The translations under genes and the position numbers were made by a program. A stretch of 16,187 nucleotides of DNA, taken from the NCBI GenBank assembly GCA_002306055.1, contig DBRR01000049.1, positions 1-16,187 of the forward strand, in the 5' to 3' direction. This document shows, in pieces, positions 1 to 6,583 of the stretch; the stretch's first letter is position 1, and each line of letters opens with the position of its first letter. This DNA comes from Anaerolineaceae bacterium UBA1363. GTDB taxonomy: Bacteria > Chloroflexota > Anaerolineae > Anaerolineales > Anaerolineaceae. Under the pieces are notes generated by a model. The model had not been told where the DNA came from. It was given only the letters and a program-made list of their open reading frames with translations, and did no database searches.

Positions 1-105
1 CATTTCAGGGTGACTGACTACTAGAGTGTTTTCAATTATTGACGACGCGTTGAAACAGGCAATTAATACAGTCATGCCGTATTGAGTATGATTAAATCCT
101 GCCAT
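1..105 (-). CDS. Possible 5' end of a gene running off the left edge (glycosyltransferase-like?)
   Basis: A minus-strand frame opens with ATG at 103-105 and stays open for 35 codons to the window edge. An AGGAG ribosome binding site (complement of 115-119) lies 9 bases upstream. Residues 11-28 read MTVLIACFNASSIIENTL, which resembles the first beta strand and helix of family 2 glycosyltransferases (pattern VSVIIPxYNxxxxIExTL). It begins 57 bases after the stop of the MFS gene on the same strand, so the two could share a transcript. The visible part is short and chance openness over 35 codons is not rare, so both the existence of the gene and its family are tentative. An inner ATG at residue 11 is an alternative start with a poorer ribosome site. 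Confidence 0.35.
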   Translation of the reverse strand, partial: MAGFNHTQYGMTVLIACFNASSIIENTLVVSHPEM

Positions 106-162
106 TCGACTGCACTCCTGATGTCTTACCCTACATTGCATTTATTTTTAGGTCAAGTTTGT

Positions 163-1386
163 TTAGAAGACTTGACTCGGTTTCCAAAACAAGAAACAGA
201 CCGAGGCGATCAGAGCCATGCCAGCCCCAAAGAAGAAGGGGGCAGAAGGACCAAACCCTTGCCAACTTCCCGCGCCACTCCAGAGCAAACCCGCAATTAG
301 CGAGGCTGGAAAATCAAGAATGCCAAGGACTGCGTTATACGTCCCAAAGGCTGTTCCACGCAGTTCGATTGGCACCAGGTCCGAGAGCATCGCCTTAGCT
401 GTGCCATATGCCATGCCGTAATACAGACCATAAGCAACATACAGCAGCCATATCTGAGTTACATTTTGCGCCAGAGCAAAGCCGAGGTAAATCAGCGCGT
501 ACATCGTCCAGCCGCCAATGATCAGCTTCTTACGACCGATCTTATCTGAGATCATCCCTGCAGGGGTTGAGACCAGGGTATAGACAAGATTAAAAACTGC
601 CAGCATAATCAGGATGTGCAAGGTGCTCATGCCGCGTTCCTGCGCACGCAGCACCAGGAAAGCATCTGAAGAGTTCCCCAGGTCAAAAATGCCCACGATG
701 ATCATGAAGAACAAGAAGTTTTTTCCGAGCCCTTTGAAACTGATTGTTGGTGCTTTAGCTTCGCCTTCAGGCTTCTTCTCTGTGGTCATCACAGCCAGTG
801 AAATTACAGCCAAAATAGCAGGAATGATACTGATCAGCACTATCGTACGGAAAGTGTTTTCCTGCAAGGTCGAACCGGCTGCCTGAAGTTGCCAGACAAC
901 CAGGGCTGCAATCAGGATGCCCAACATGGCGCCAGCGGTATCAGCAGCGCGGTGTAAGCCAAAAGCCAGCCCGCGCTGCTCAGGCTTAACGTTATCAGCC
1001 ACCAGCGCATCCCGAGGGGCAGTGCGCACACCCTTGCCCACCCGGTCTGCCCAGCGAATGGCTCCGACCGCTTCCCATGTGGATGCGAAATAGAAGAAAG
1101 GCTTGGCCAAAGCAGATATGCCATAGCCAACAACAGCCAGCCATTTACGGCTGCGGAGTTTATCGGAAAGCCAGCCTGAGAATACTTTAAGTACACTCGA
1201 AGTCGCCTCCGCCACGCCTTCAATTATGCCGATAATATTTGTCTTTACGCCCAAGACAGAAGAAAGAAACAGTGGAAGGATGTTCAGGACCATCTCACTG
1301 GAGATGTCCATTAGGAAACTAGTCAGGCTGACTGCCCAAATATTTGGGGGAAGCTCGCGTAAAGGATTCTTCTTCGGCTGATCCAT
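163..1386 (-). CDS. MFS transporter, 12-TM type
   Basis: This is a 407-residue, very hydrophobic protein with the Major Facilitator Superfamily two-half layout. The loop 2-3 signature (motif A) is visible at about residues 71-80 (GWLSDKLRSR) and its second-half counterpart at 277-286 (GMISDKIGRK). A conserved stretch DRVGKGVRTAPRDAL at 114-128 is typical of a subfamily of bacterial MFS proteins with unassigned substrates. A soluble linker at about 202-220 joins the halves. It would move a small solute across the cytoplasmic membrane by proton coupling; the sequence does not show which solute. The ATG start is supported by AGGAAAAG about 9 bases upstream and by a promoter at 1409-1438. It lies downstream of pstB on the same strand but is separated by 268 bases with its own promoter, so it is probably an independent unit. 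Confidence 0.88.
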   Translation of the reverse strand: MDQPKKNPLRELPPNIWAVSLTSFLMDISSEMVLNILPLFLSSVLGVKTNIIGIIEGVAEATSSVLKVFSGWLSDKLRSRKWLAVVGYGISALAKPFFYFASTWEAVGAIRWADRVGKGVRTAPRDALVADNVKPEQRGLAFGLHRAADTAGAMLGILIAALVVWQLQAAGSTLQENTFRTIVLISIIPAILAVISLAVMTTEKKPEGEAKAPTISFKGLGKNFLFFMIIVGIFDLGNSSDAFLVLRAQERGMSTLHILIMLAVFNLVYTLVSTPAGMISDKIGRKKLIIGGWTMYALIYLGFALAQNVTQIWLLYVAYGLYYGMAYGTAKAMLSDLVPIELRGTAFGTYNAVLGILDFPASLIAGLLWSGAGSWQGFGPSAPFFFGAGMALIASVCFLFWKPSQVF

Positions 1387-1408
1387 AATAGTCTTTTCCT
1401 GAAGCAGG

Positions 1409-1438
1409 ATTATAGTCTCGTTGTCTTAATCTTGCCAA
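1409..1438 (-). promoter_or_regulatory. Promoter of the MFS transporter gene
   Basis: On the minus strand, TTGGCA (1433-1438) and a perfect TATAAT (1409-1414) are 18 bases apart. The predicted transcript start near 1402 lies about 16 bases before the ATG. The -35 box touches the 12-bp tandem repeat array, suggesting activator control. Confidence 0.6.
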
Positions 1439-1472
1439 AAATATGGATAAAAATATGGATAAAAATATGGAT
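1437..1472. repeat. Three perfect 12-bp tandem repeats upstream of the MFS promoter
   Basis: AAAAATATGGAT occurs three times without a mismatch at 1437-1448, 1449-1460 and 1461-1472, followed by a partial AAAA. On the minus strand the unit is ATCCATATTTTT. The array ends inside the -35 box of the MFS promoter and continues directly upstream. Direct repeats near one helical turn in this position are the usual layout for a response-regulator-type activator, though slippage expansion of an A-rich unit is also possible. Confidence 0.85.
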
Positions 1473-1593
1473 AAAAGCGTGCCAGTTTTATGAATCTTTA
1501 TTATTATGGAAGTTCGCAGGTGGAAAGACGCGCCCGATCAACGAGGTGGAATGAACCTTCAATTATTCGCTCATTGGTCTGAGTTTATGACGA

Positions 1594-1618
1594 CTGAGCC
1601 TGCTCTGCGCAGGCTCAG
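1594..1618. repeat. 10-bp perfect stem-loop downstream of pstB
   Basis: CTGAGCCTGC (1594-1603) and GCAGGCTCAG (1609-1618) form a perfect 10-bp stem around the loop TCTGC. It sits 36 bases past the pstB stop. There is no T-run after it on either strand, so it is not a classical Rho-independent terminator. It may be a REP-like palindrome or a 3' end-protecting hairpin for the pst message. Confidence 0.6.
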
Positions 1619-1654
1619 GACAAGCAGAAGATGGTGCAATCGTTCAGCGGATCC

Positions 1655-2422
1655 CTAGCCGAAACGGCCGGTAATGTAATCCTCAGTACGTCGATCACGG
1701 GGGCTCGTAAAGATTTTCTTCGTCTCATCGAATTCAACTAACTGTCCGGTGCGACTTTCATCAGTATAGAAAAATGCGGTAAAGTCCGCGACGCGCCCCG
1801 CCTGCTGCATGTTGTGGGTGACGATGACGATGGTGTAGTTAGCCGATAACTCGTGAATAAGGTCTTCTATCTTGAGGGTAGCAATTGGATCCAGTGATGC
1901 TGCCGGCTCATCCATCAGGATGACGGTCGGTTCGACGGCCAACGCCCGCGCGATACACATGCGCTGTTGTTGCCCGCCTGAAAGGTCCAAACCTGACTTA
2001 CCGAGATTATCCTTGACTTCGTCCCAAAGCGCTGCGGATCGCAAACTTCGCTCGACGATCTCTTCCAGTTTGTGATGATCCTTCAAACCCGTCACACGCG
2101 GTCCGTAAGCTATATTTTCGAAAATCGATTTTGGAAATGGGTTGGGCTTCTGGAAGACCATGCCGACGTTCTGGCGAAGAGCTACAGGATCAACCTTGAA
2201 GATATCTTCGCCATCAATCAAGACCGACCCTTCCGTGTGAACACCAGGGATCAGGTCATTCATGCGGTTGAAGCTGCGCAAGAAGGTACTTTTTCCGCAG
2301 CCGGAAGGACCAATCAACGCTGTGACCTTGTTTTTCGGGATTTTGATGCTGATATCTTTCAGAGCACGAAATTTACCGTAGTACAGACTGTAGTTAATGG
2401 TTTCAAGTTTCGTATCGTTCAT
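1655..2422 (-). CDS. pstB: Phosphate ABC transporter ATP-binding protein PstB
   Basis: PstB is the cytoplasmic ATPase that powers high-affinity phosphate import through PstC and PstA. The 255 residues match the family's usual length of about 250-260. Visible motifs are Walker A GPSGCGKST (38-46), Q-loop Gln91, ABC signature LSGGQQQR (147-154), Walker B VILMDEP (167-173) and switch His203. The PstB-like text FNRMNDLIPG follows Walker A. The ATG start overlaps the pstA stop in an ATGA four-base overlap (2419-2422), which implies translational coupling. It is the last gene of the pst operon in this window; no phoU follows. Confidence 0.97.
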   Translation of the reverse strand: MNDTKLETINYSLYYGKFRALKDISIKIPKNKVTALIGPSGCGKSTFLRSFNRMNDLIPGVHTEGSVLIDGEDIFKVDPVALRQNVGMVFQKPNPFPKSIFENIAYGPRVTGLKDHHKLEEIVERSLRSAALWDEVKDNLGKSGLDLSGGQQQRMCIARALAVEPTVILMDEPAASLDPIATLKIEDLIHELSANYTIVIVTHNMQQAGRVADFTAFFYTDESRTGQLVEFDETKKIFTSPRDRRTEDYITGRFG

Positions 2423-3342
2423 CGTACTCTCCGGACTCCTGCTGTGAGCTTTCGAGAAACAAAGTCAATAAGTAAATTGATCAGGATGATCATCACCACC
2501 AGGACTGCGCCGGTGCCCATTGCCTTGTCAAACGCGCGCGTGTCCATCGCAAGGTAATAAAGGTGCAGTGCCAGCGTGCGACCGCTGTCCATGATGGAAG
2601 TTGGCATACGATAACTGCCGCCAAGGGTCACGTAAAAAATGGCTGTTTCGCTGATGACTCGCCCAACGCTGAGTATGATACCAGTAATGATCCCGGGCGT
2701 ACTTGCCGGAAGCACAACTCTGTAAAGCGTCTGCCATTTTGTGGCACCAAGAGCCAGGCTGCCCCTTCGATAGTCATCAGGTACTGCCAGAAGTGCTTCT
2801 TCGGTGGTGCGGATGATCGTGGGCAGCACCAGGCAAGCCCCAGCCAGGGCGGCTGAGAGCAGTGAAAAGCCAAATTTCAGCGTAGAAACGAACAATGCAT
2901 ATCCAAACAAGCCATAAATGATGGACGGAATGCCAGCCAGGGTCTCCACAGCGAAATTGGCAATACTAATCATTGATCGAAGAAATTTGGATCCAAGGCT
3001 CTGCTCGCCAGCATATTCAATCAGGAACATTGCTGCTCCAACACCAAGAGGAGTGGCAATGAGCAGGGTTAGCCCAACAAGGTAAAAGGTAGTGCCAATG
3101 GTGGTGGAGATTCCGCCTTCGCCCGATAGACCCCCTTTAGGAGGTGTGGTCAGGAACTCCCAGTTGATCGCCGTTCCGCCTTTTAGCAGGACATAGCCTA
3201 CAACCAGAATGAGGATGGAAACGGTTATCAAGCCAAACAGCCACATCAAGGCAACCCAAAAGCTTTGTCTTCTGTGTTCTTTCTTAAGGTTTAGTGCCTG
3301 TGCCTTATGGATCAAGGCGATCTCAGATGAGCGTTCGTCCAC
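2419..3342 (-). CDS. pstA: Phosphate ABC transporter permease PstA
   Basis: This is one of the two membrane subunits of the phosphate importer. It has 307 residues, about six transmembrane segments and the permease cytoplasmic loop that contacts PstB (VPDDYRRGSLALGATKWQT). The AGIPSIIYGLFGYALFV stretch is typical of the PstA/PstC family. The start is GTG at 3340-3342, strongly supported by AGGAGGAGG in the 11-base gap after pstC. Its end overlaps pstB by four bases. A charged N-terminal tail of about 25 residues precedes the first membrane segment. Assignment to PstA rather than PstC rests on operon position (third) and on the short loop after TM1. Confidence 0.95.
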   Translation of the reverse strand: MDERSSEIALIHKAQALNLKKEHRRQSFWVALMWLFGLITVSILILVVGYVLLKGGTAINWEFLTTPPKGGLSGEGGISTTIGTTFYLVGLTLLIATPLGVGAAMFLIEYAGEQSLGSKFLRSMISIANFAVETLAGIPSIIYGLFGYALFVSTLKFGFSLLSAALAGACLVLPTIIRTTEEALLAVPDDYRRGSLALGATKWQTLYRVVLPASTPGIITGIILSVGRVISETAIFYVTLGGSYRMPTSIMDSGRTLALHLYYLAMDTRAFDKAMGTGAVLVVMIILINLLIDFVSRKLTAGVRRVR

Positions 3343-3353
3343 CTTGCCTCCTC

Positions 3354-4256
3354 CTAATTTGCTTTCTCAACATATTTTTGAGAGCGGATGATCCAGCGAG
3401 CGCTGGCATTCACAACAATGATCAATCCAAACAGCACCACACCAGTTGCGAACAGAGCGCTTTCATGGATGCCTGTAGCATAATTGATTTCAACAGCTAT
3501 GTTCCCTGTCAGCGTGCGGGCTTGCGAAAGGAAAAAAGTCAGCGGATTGCTCGAGAGAGGTCTGGGCATGATAGCTGAGTTGCCGATGACCATGATCATT
3601 GCCATCGTCTCACCCAAAGCCCGCCCCACTCCCAGGATCACCCCAGCAATAATGCCAGACTTTCCGGCAGGCAGAATGACCCTGGTGATTGTCTGCCACT
3701 TGGTGGCACCCAAAGCCAGGGAGCCATGGCGGTAATTCTCAGGCACAGCACGGATGGCATCTTCAGCTATGCTGGCAATGGTGGGTAAAATCATGACTGC
3801 CAAAACAATTGAAGCCGCCAGCAAACCATAACCCGAGTTGCCGGGAACATCAATGTTCCGTATCAAGGGCACCAGGATCACCATACCAAACAAGCCATAT
3901 ACCACCGATGGGATGCCTGCCAGGAGTTGCACAGCAGGACGCACCACAGCCTGTACCCCCTCCGGGGCGATTTCAGCTAAAAAAATCGCACAGCCCAACG
4001 CCAGCGGCACTCCCAGTAGGATTGCCCCGAACGTCACAGATAGGGACCCGGCAATCATTGCCAGAATGCCATATTGGTCGATTCCTGGCCGCCAGACGGT
4101 CTTAAAAAGCATTTCACTAACCCCTATTTCCGTCCATGCATCGATGCTTTCACGGAAAATAAAAAAACCTATCGCCAGAACGATAATGATTGAGATAATA
4201 GCACTCGCAAACAAAATATACTTTACGACTTTATCAGCAATCATACGACCGGACAT
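3354..4256 (-). CDS. pstC: Phosphate ABC transporter permease PstC
   Basis: This is the second membrane subunit of the phosphate importer, partner of PstA. It has about six transmembrane segments, the family stretch AGIPSVVYGLFGMVILVP and the PstB-contact loop VPENYRHGSLALGATKWQT. I start it at ATG 4254-4256 (300 residues, MSGRMIADKV), which puts the first membrane helix near the N terminus as is normal for PstC. The frame can be extended to a GTG at 4353-4355 (333 residues). However, the added 33 codons are hydrophilic, have no ribosome site and are largely made of a 13-bp perfect hairpin (4293-4326), so I read them as untranslated spacer. The ribosome site before the ATG is itself weak (GGAAAG, about 12 bases away), so the start remains uncertain. 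Confidence 0.93.
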   Translation of the reverse strand: MSGRMIADKVVKYILFASAIISIIIVLAIGFFIFRESIDAWTEIGVSEMLFKTVWRPGIDQYGILAMIAGSLSVTFGAILLGVPLALGCAIFLAEIAPEGVQAVVRPAVQLLAGIPSVVYGLFGMVILVPLIRNIDVPGNSGYGLLAASIVLAVMILPTIASIAEDAIRAVPENYRHGSLALGATKWQTITRVILPAGKSGIIAGVILGVGRALGETMAMIMVIGNSAIMPRPLSSNPLTFFLSQARTLTGNIAVEINYATGIHESALFATGVVLFGLIIVVNASARWIIRSQKYVEKAN

Positions 4257-4292
4257 AGGGCTATTTTGCTTTCCAAGCTCTTTCTTACCTGT

Positions 4293-4326
4293 ATGGGCGT
4301 CTCTGTAAGCTTGCAGAGACGCCCAT
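4293..4326 (-). promoter_or_regulatory. pstS-pstC intercistronic stem-loop
   Basis: ATGGGCGTCTCTG (4293-4305) and CAGAGACGCCCAT (4314-4326) pair perfectly over 13 bp with an 8-base loop (TAAGCTTG). No T-run follows on the minus strand. Hairpins between a binding-protein gene and its permease genes are known to stabilise the upstream message and reduce readthrough, giving more PstS than PstCAB. That role is inferred here. Confidence 0.65.
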
Positions 4327-4359
4327 TTATTATAAATGTTACTGTTCCCAGTCACCGGT

Positions 4360-5217
4360 TTACTTTACAGAAATGTAGCCATCGTCAACGACGATTTTCT
4401 GACCAGCTTCACTCAGAATGAAATCCAGGAATGCTTTCACTGTGCCGGTAGGCTCGCCATTGGTCAGCATGTTGAGAGGACGCACAATCGGGTAGGTGCC
4501 ATTAACAGCATTGGGTTCAGTGGGAGCGACACCATTGATGCTGATCGACTTGACTGTGTTATCGAGGTACCCGAAGGACAAATAGCCGATGGAATTAGGG
4601 GTGGTGGCAACAGTCGTGCGTATCGAGCCATTGGATGGCTGCAAGATGGAGGATGCTGCGATCAAGACGTCTTCACCCATTACCATTTCCTCAAACGCGG
4701 CACGTGTGCCTGAACCTTCTTCACGAGAAACAAGGATAATGCTTTGATCTTCTCCACCAACATCCTTCCAATTAGTGATCTTGCCACTGAAAATATCGCG
4801 CACCTGCTCGATGGTTAGATCACTGACAGGTGTATCAGGGTGGGTAACAATTGCGATACCATCACGGGCGATGACGATGACTTTGAGGTTGGGGGATTCA
4901 GTCAGTTCCGAATCTTTGATCTCGCGGGATGCCATGCCAATATCAGAAGTGCCTTCAGCAGCAGCCTTGACGCCCACACTCGAACCGCCGCCCTGCACAT
5001 CAATGCGCACACCAGCGTTTTCGGTCATGAAGGCTTCTGCCAATTTTTCAGCCAGAGGTTGAACGGTCGTTGATCCAGAAACAGAGATTGTAGAAGTTTC
5101 TGCTGTCGGCTCTGTGGTCGGAGCACCGGGCGTACTGGTGCTACTACAAGCAGCAATCAGCGCTGTGACCAAAAGAAGTGAAACTACCAACAAAATGCTT
5201 TTCTTAATGTTTTTCAT
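4360..5217 (-). CDS. pstS: Phosphate ABC transporter substrate-binding lipoprotein PstS
   Basis: PstS captures phosphate outside the membrane and delivers it to PstCAB. The 285 residues begin with a lipoprotein signal peptide: basic MKNIKK, a hydrophobic core, then lipobox IAAC with lipidated Cys24. A Ser/Thr/Pro-rich linker runs to about residue 43. Phosphate-binding family motifs follow: SGSTTVQPL (48-55 region), the Gly/Ser-rich QGGGSSVGV (75-83) and SREEGSGTRAAFE (164-176). Lipid anchoring fits a cell without a conventional periplasm. The ATG has AGGAG 8 bases upstream. It is first in the operon, divergent from the DUF3048 gene, and headed by Pho-box-like repeats. Confidence 0.96.
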   Translation of the reverse strand: MKNIKKSILLVVSLLLVTALIAACSSTSTPGAPTTEPTAETSTISVSGSTTVQPLAEKLAEAFMTENAGVRIDVQGGGSSVGVKAAAEGTSDIGMASREIKDSELTESPNLKVIVIARDGIAIVTHPDTPVSDLTIEQVRDIFSGKITNWKDVGGEDQSIILVSREEGSGTRAAFEEMVMGEDVLIAASSILQPSNGSIRTTVATTPNSIGYLSFGYLDNTVKSISINGVAPTEPNAVNGTYPIVRPLNMLTNGEPTGTVKAFLDFILSEAGQKIVVDDGYISVK

Positions 5218-5269
5218 TCAAAATTCTCCTCACATCTATTTTTTAATGCCCAGTAATGTTAACGGGTGA

Positions 5270-5310
5270 AGGTTAATCGCAGCTTAAGAATAAATTAAGA
5301 CCTATTTAGG
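5270..5310 (-). promoter_or_regulatory. Pho-box-like array of 11-bp-phased repeats upstream of pstS
   Basis: Reading the minus strand, the 8-mers CTTAATTT (5292-5299), CTTAAGCT (5281-5288) and ATTAACCT (5270-5277) start exactly 11 bases apart, with 3-base spacers ATT and GCG. A weaker fourth unit, CCTAAATA (5303-5310), is in the same phase. Three 8-mers of CTTAACCT type separated by 3 bases is the published architecture of the cyanobacterial Pho box; PhoB-type sites also repeat at 11 bp. A possible -10, TAACAT (5256-5261), lies 8 bases past the last unit. This is a candidate binding site for a PhoB/PhoP-like regulator of pstSCAB. Confidence 0.5.
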
Positions 5311-5315
5311 GTCTT
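5297..5315. repeat. Small inverted repeat in the pstS/DUF3048 divergent region
   Basis: AAGACC (5297-5302) and GGTCTT (5310-5315) are perfect inverted arms separated by 7 bases. It overlaps the upstream end of the Pho-box-like array and lies about 35-50 bases before the DUF3048 gene. It could be an operator for either gene. Neither strand gives a terminator T-run. Confidence 0.4.
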
Positions 5316-5365
5316 GCTATTAATCAAAATTCTGACCAGCGTTTGGCGTGTTAGAATCGTGTTTG

Positions 5366-6583
5366 ATGGATATTGCACGTGTTTTCAAGCGGTTTTCCTG
5401 GAGTGTATTGGTCGTAATGCTCTCTGGCTGCAATCTGCTTGCGCCTGCGCCAAAGATCACTCCACTGGTCACTGATCTACCAACTACCCCCACGTTAAAT
5501 CCCGAACAAGCACTCACCAAAGCCGCTCAACAAGTTACCCCCACTCCGTTGCCAAGCCCCACGCCCTGGCAAGTCGTTGCCCCCACCCCTACCCTGCGGT
5601 CCATTCCAGCTCAAACCGATATGACCAATCCTTTGACCGGATTGGAAGTTGAAGACCCACGCTTACTTTGGCAGCGCCCAGTTATGGTCAAGCTGGCGAA
5701 CTGGCCCCAGTCCCTGCGTCCCTTCAACCAGATCATAAATGCCGATTTGGTCTTTGAGTACTATATCGGTCATCAGACCAATCAACTCCTGGCATTATTT
5801 TACGGTGGAGATGCCGATGCTGTTGGACCTCTCGCTCCGGGTCGCGTGGTGGATGCTCGCCTGGCAAGGTGCTACCAGGGATCGCTGGTCGTTGCCAGTG
5901 CTCCGCCAACGGTTGAGGCCGTTTTTGAACAGACCCTTCCGGACCGTGTTTTTTACCGCGGATATGCTCCCTGCCCGGGTATTTGCACGGAAACCGAGGC
6001 ACAGGGCGGCAATACTGTGGTAAATACTGCTGCAATAAGGACTTTTAGCGAGTCCAAAGGCAACGAAAACGCGATCGAACGTCTGCCTGACCTCTTCTTC
6101 GACAAGAAAATTGTGAATTGGGATGAAAGTGCATTAAGAGTCAGTTATTTGTACGCTGATTTTTCTGTAATGGACTGGCGCTATGATAAAACGTATGGCG
6201 GCTATCAACTTTGGCAGGATTTTCAGACTGAGAACGGCATTTACACTTTACAACAGACTTTTGACCGCGATAGCCAGCAGCCGGTAATATTTGAGAACGT
6301 TCTGATACTCCTGGCTGACTATATCGAATACAACCCATCTTTTTATGATATCGACTTTCGCGAGGGTGACAGGGAACAATCAGCCATTCTATTACGCGAT
6401 GGAAAAATGACACACGGCACCTGGTACGCACCCGATATCAACCAGCCCTTCCAGTTTTTTGACCTGCAAGGGGAGCCCTATTACCTTAAACCAGGTCAAA
6501 CGTGGATCACATTTGCCAGCACAACCTCACGCATTACCATGGTCGAAGAGGGAAGCTGGGATATTACCTTCGTGCCAAATTAG
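5366..6583 (+). CDS. DUF3048 domain-containing lipoprotein
   Basis: This secreted, lipid-anchored protein of unknown function belongs to the DUF3048 family (Bacillus YerB relatives). From ATG 5366 it has 405 residues: a hydrophobic signal with lipobox LSGC (Cys22), a Pro/Thr-rich linker to about residue 80, then the domain. Family hallmarks are NPLTGL, the RPVMVKLANWPQSLRPFNQIINADLVFEYY region (described by its ends, RPVMVK and VFEYY) and FYGGDADAVGPLAPGRVVDARLA. The C-terminal part includes MTHGTWYAPD and PFQFFDLQGEPYYLKPGQTWI, as in YerB-type C-terminal domains. A GTG at 5348 gives six more residues. A TAGAAT at 5352-5357 could be a -10 box, which would make the message nearly leaderless; no clear ribosome site is seen. 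The TAG stop overlaps the stop of the convergent ATPase gene. Confidence 0.85.
   Translation: MDIARVFKRFSWSVLVVMLSGCNLLAPAPKITPLVTDLPTTPTLNPEQALTKAAQQVTPTPLPSPTPWQVVAPTPTLRSIPAQTDMTNPLTGLEVEDPRLLWQRPVMVKLANWPQSLRPFNQIINADLVFEYYIGHQTNQLLALFYGGDADAVGPLAPGRVVDARLARCYQGSLVVASAPPTVEAVFEQTLPDRVFYRGYAPCPGICTETEAQGGNTVVNTAAIRTFSESKGNENAIERLPDLFFDKKIVNWDESALRVSYLYADFSVMDWRYDKTYGGYQLWQDFQTENGIYTLQQTFDRDSQQPVIFENVLILLADYIEYNPSFYDIDFREGDREQSAILLRDGKMTHGTWYAPDINQPFQFFDLQGEPYYLKPGQTWITFASTTSRITMVEEGSWDITFVPN

Noticed and set aside
150..177. GTCAAG/CTTGAC inverted repeat at the end of the MFS gene as a terminator
   Set aside because: The stem is only 6 bp with a 13-base loop and no T-run on the minus strand.
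1437..1472. CRISPR-like array
   Set aside because: The units are only 12 bp and directly adjacent with no spacers; this is a simple tandem repeat.
1506..1658. 50-codon plus-strand frame in the MFS-pstB gap
   Set aside because: No ribosome site, it includes the 1594-1618 hairpin and overlaps the pstB end; it appears to be chance.
2072..2557. 161-codon plus-strand open frame
   Set aside because: It is antisense to pstB and pstA, with no ribosome site or recognisable domain.
4293..4326. Rho-independent terminator after pstS
   Set aside because: The stem is strong but no T-run follows on the transcribed strand, and pstCAB must be read through.
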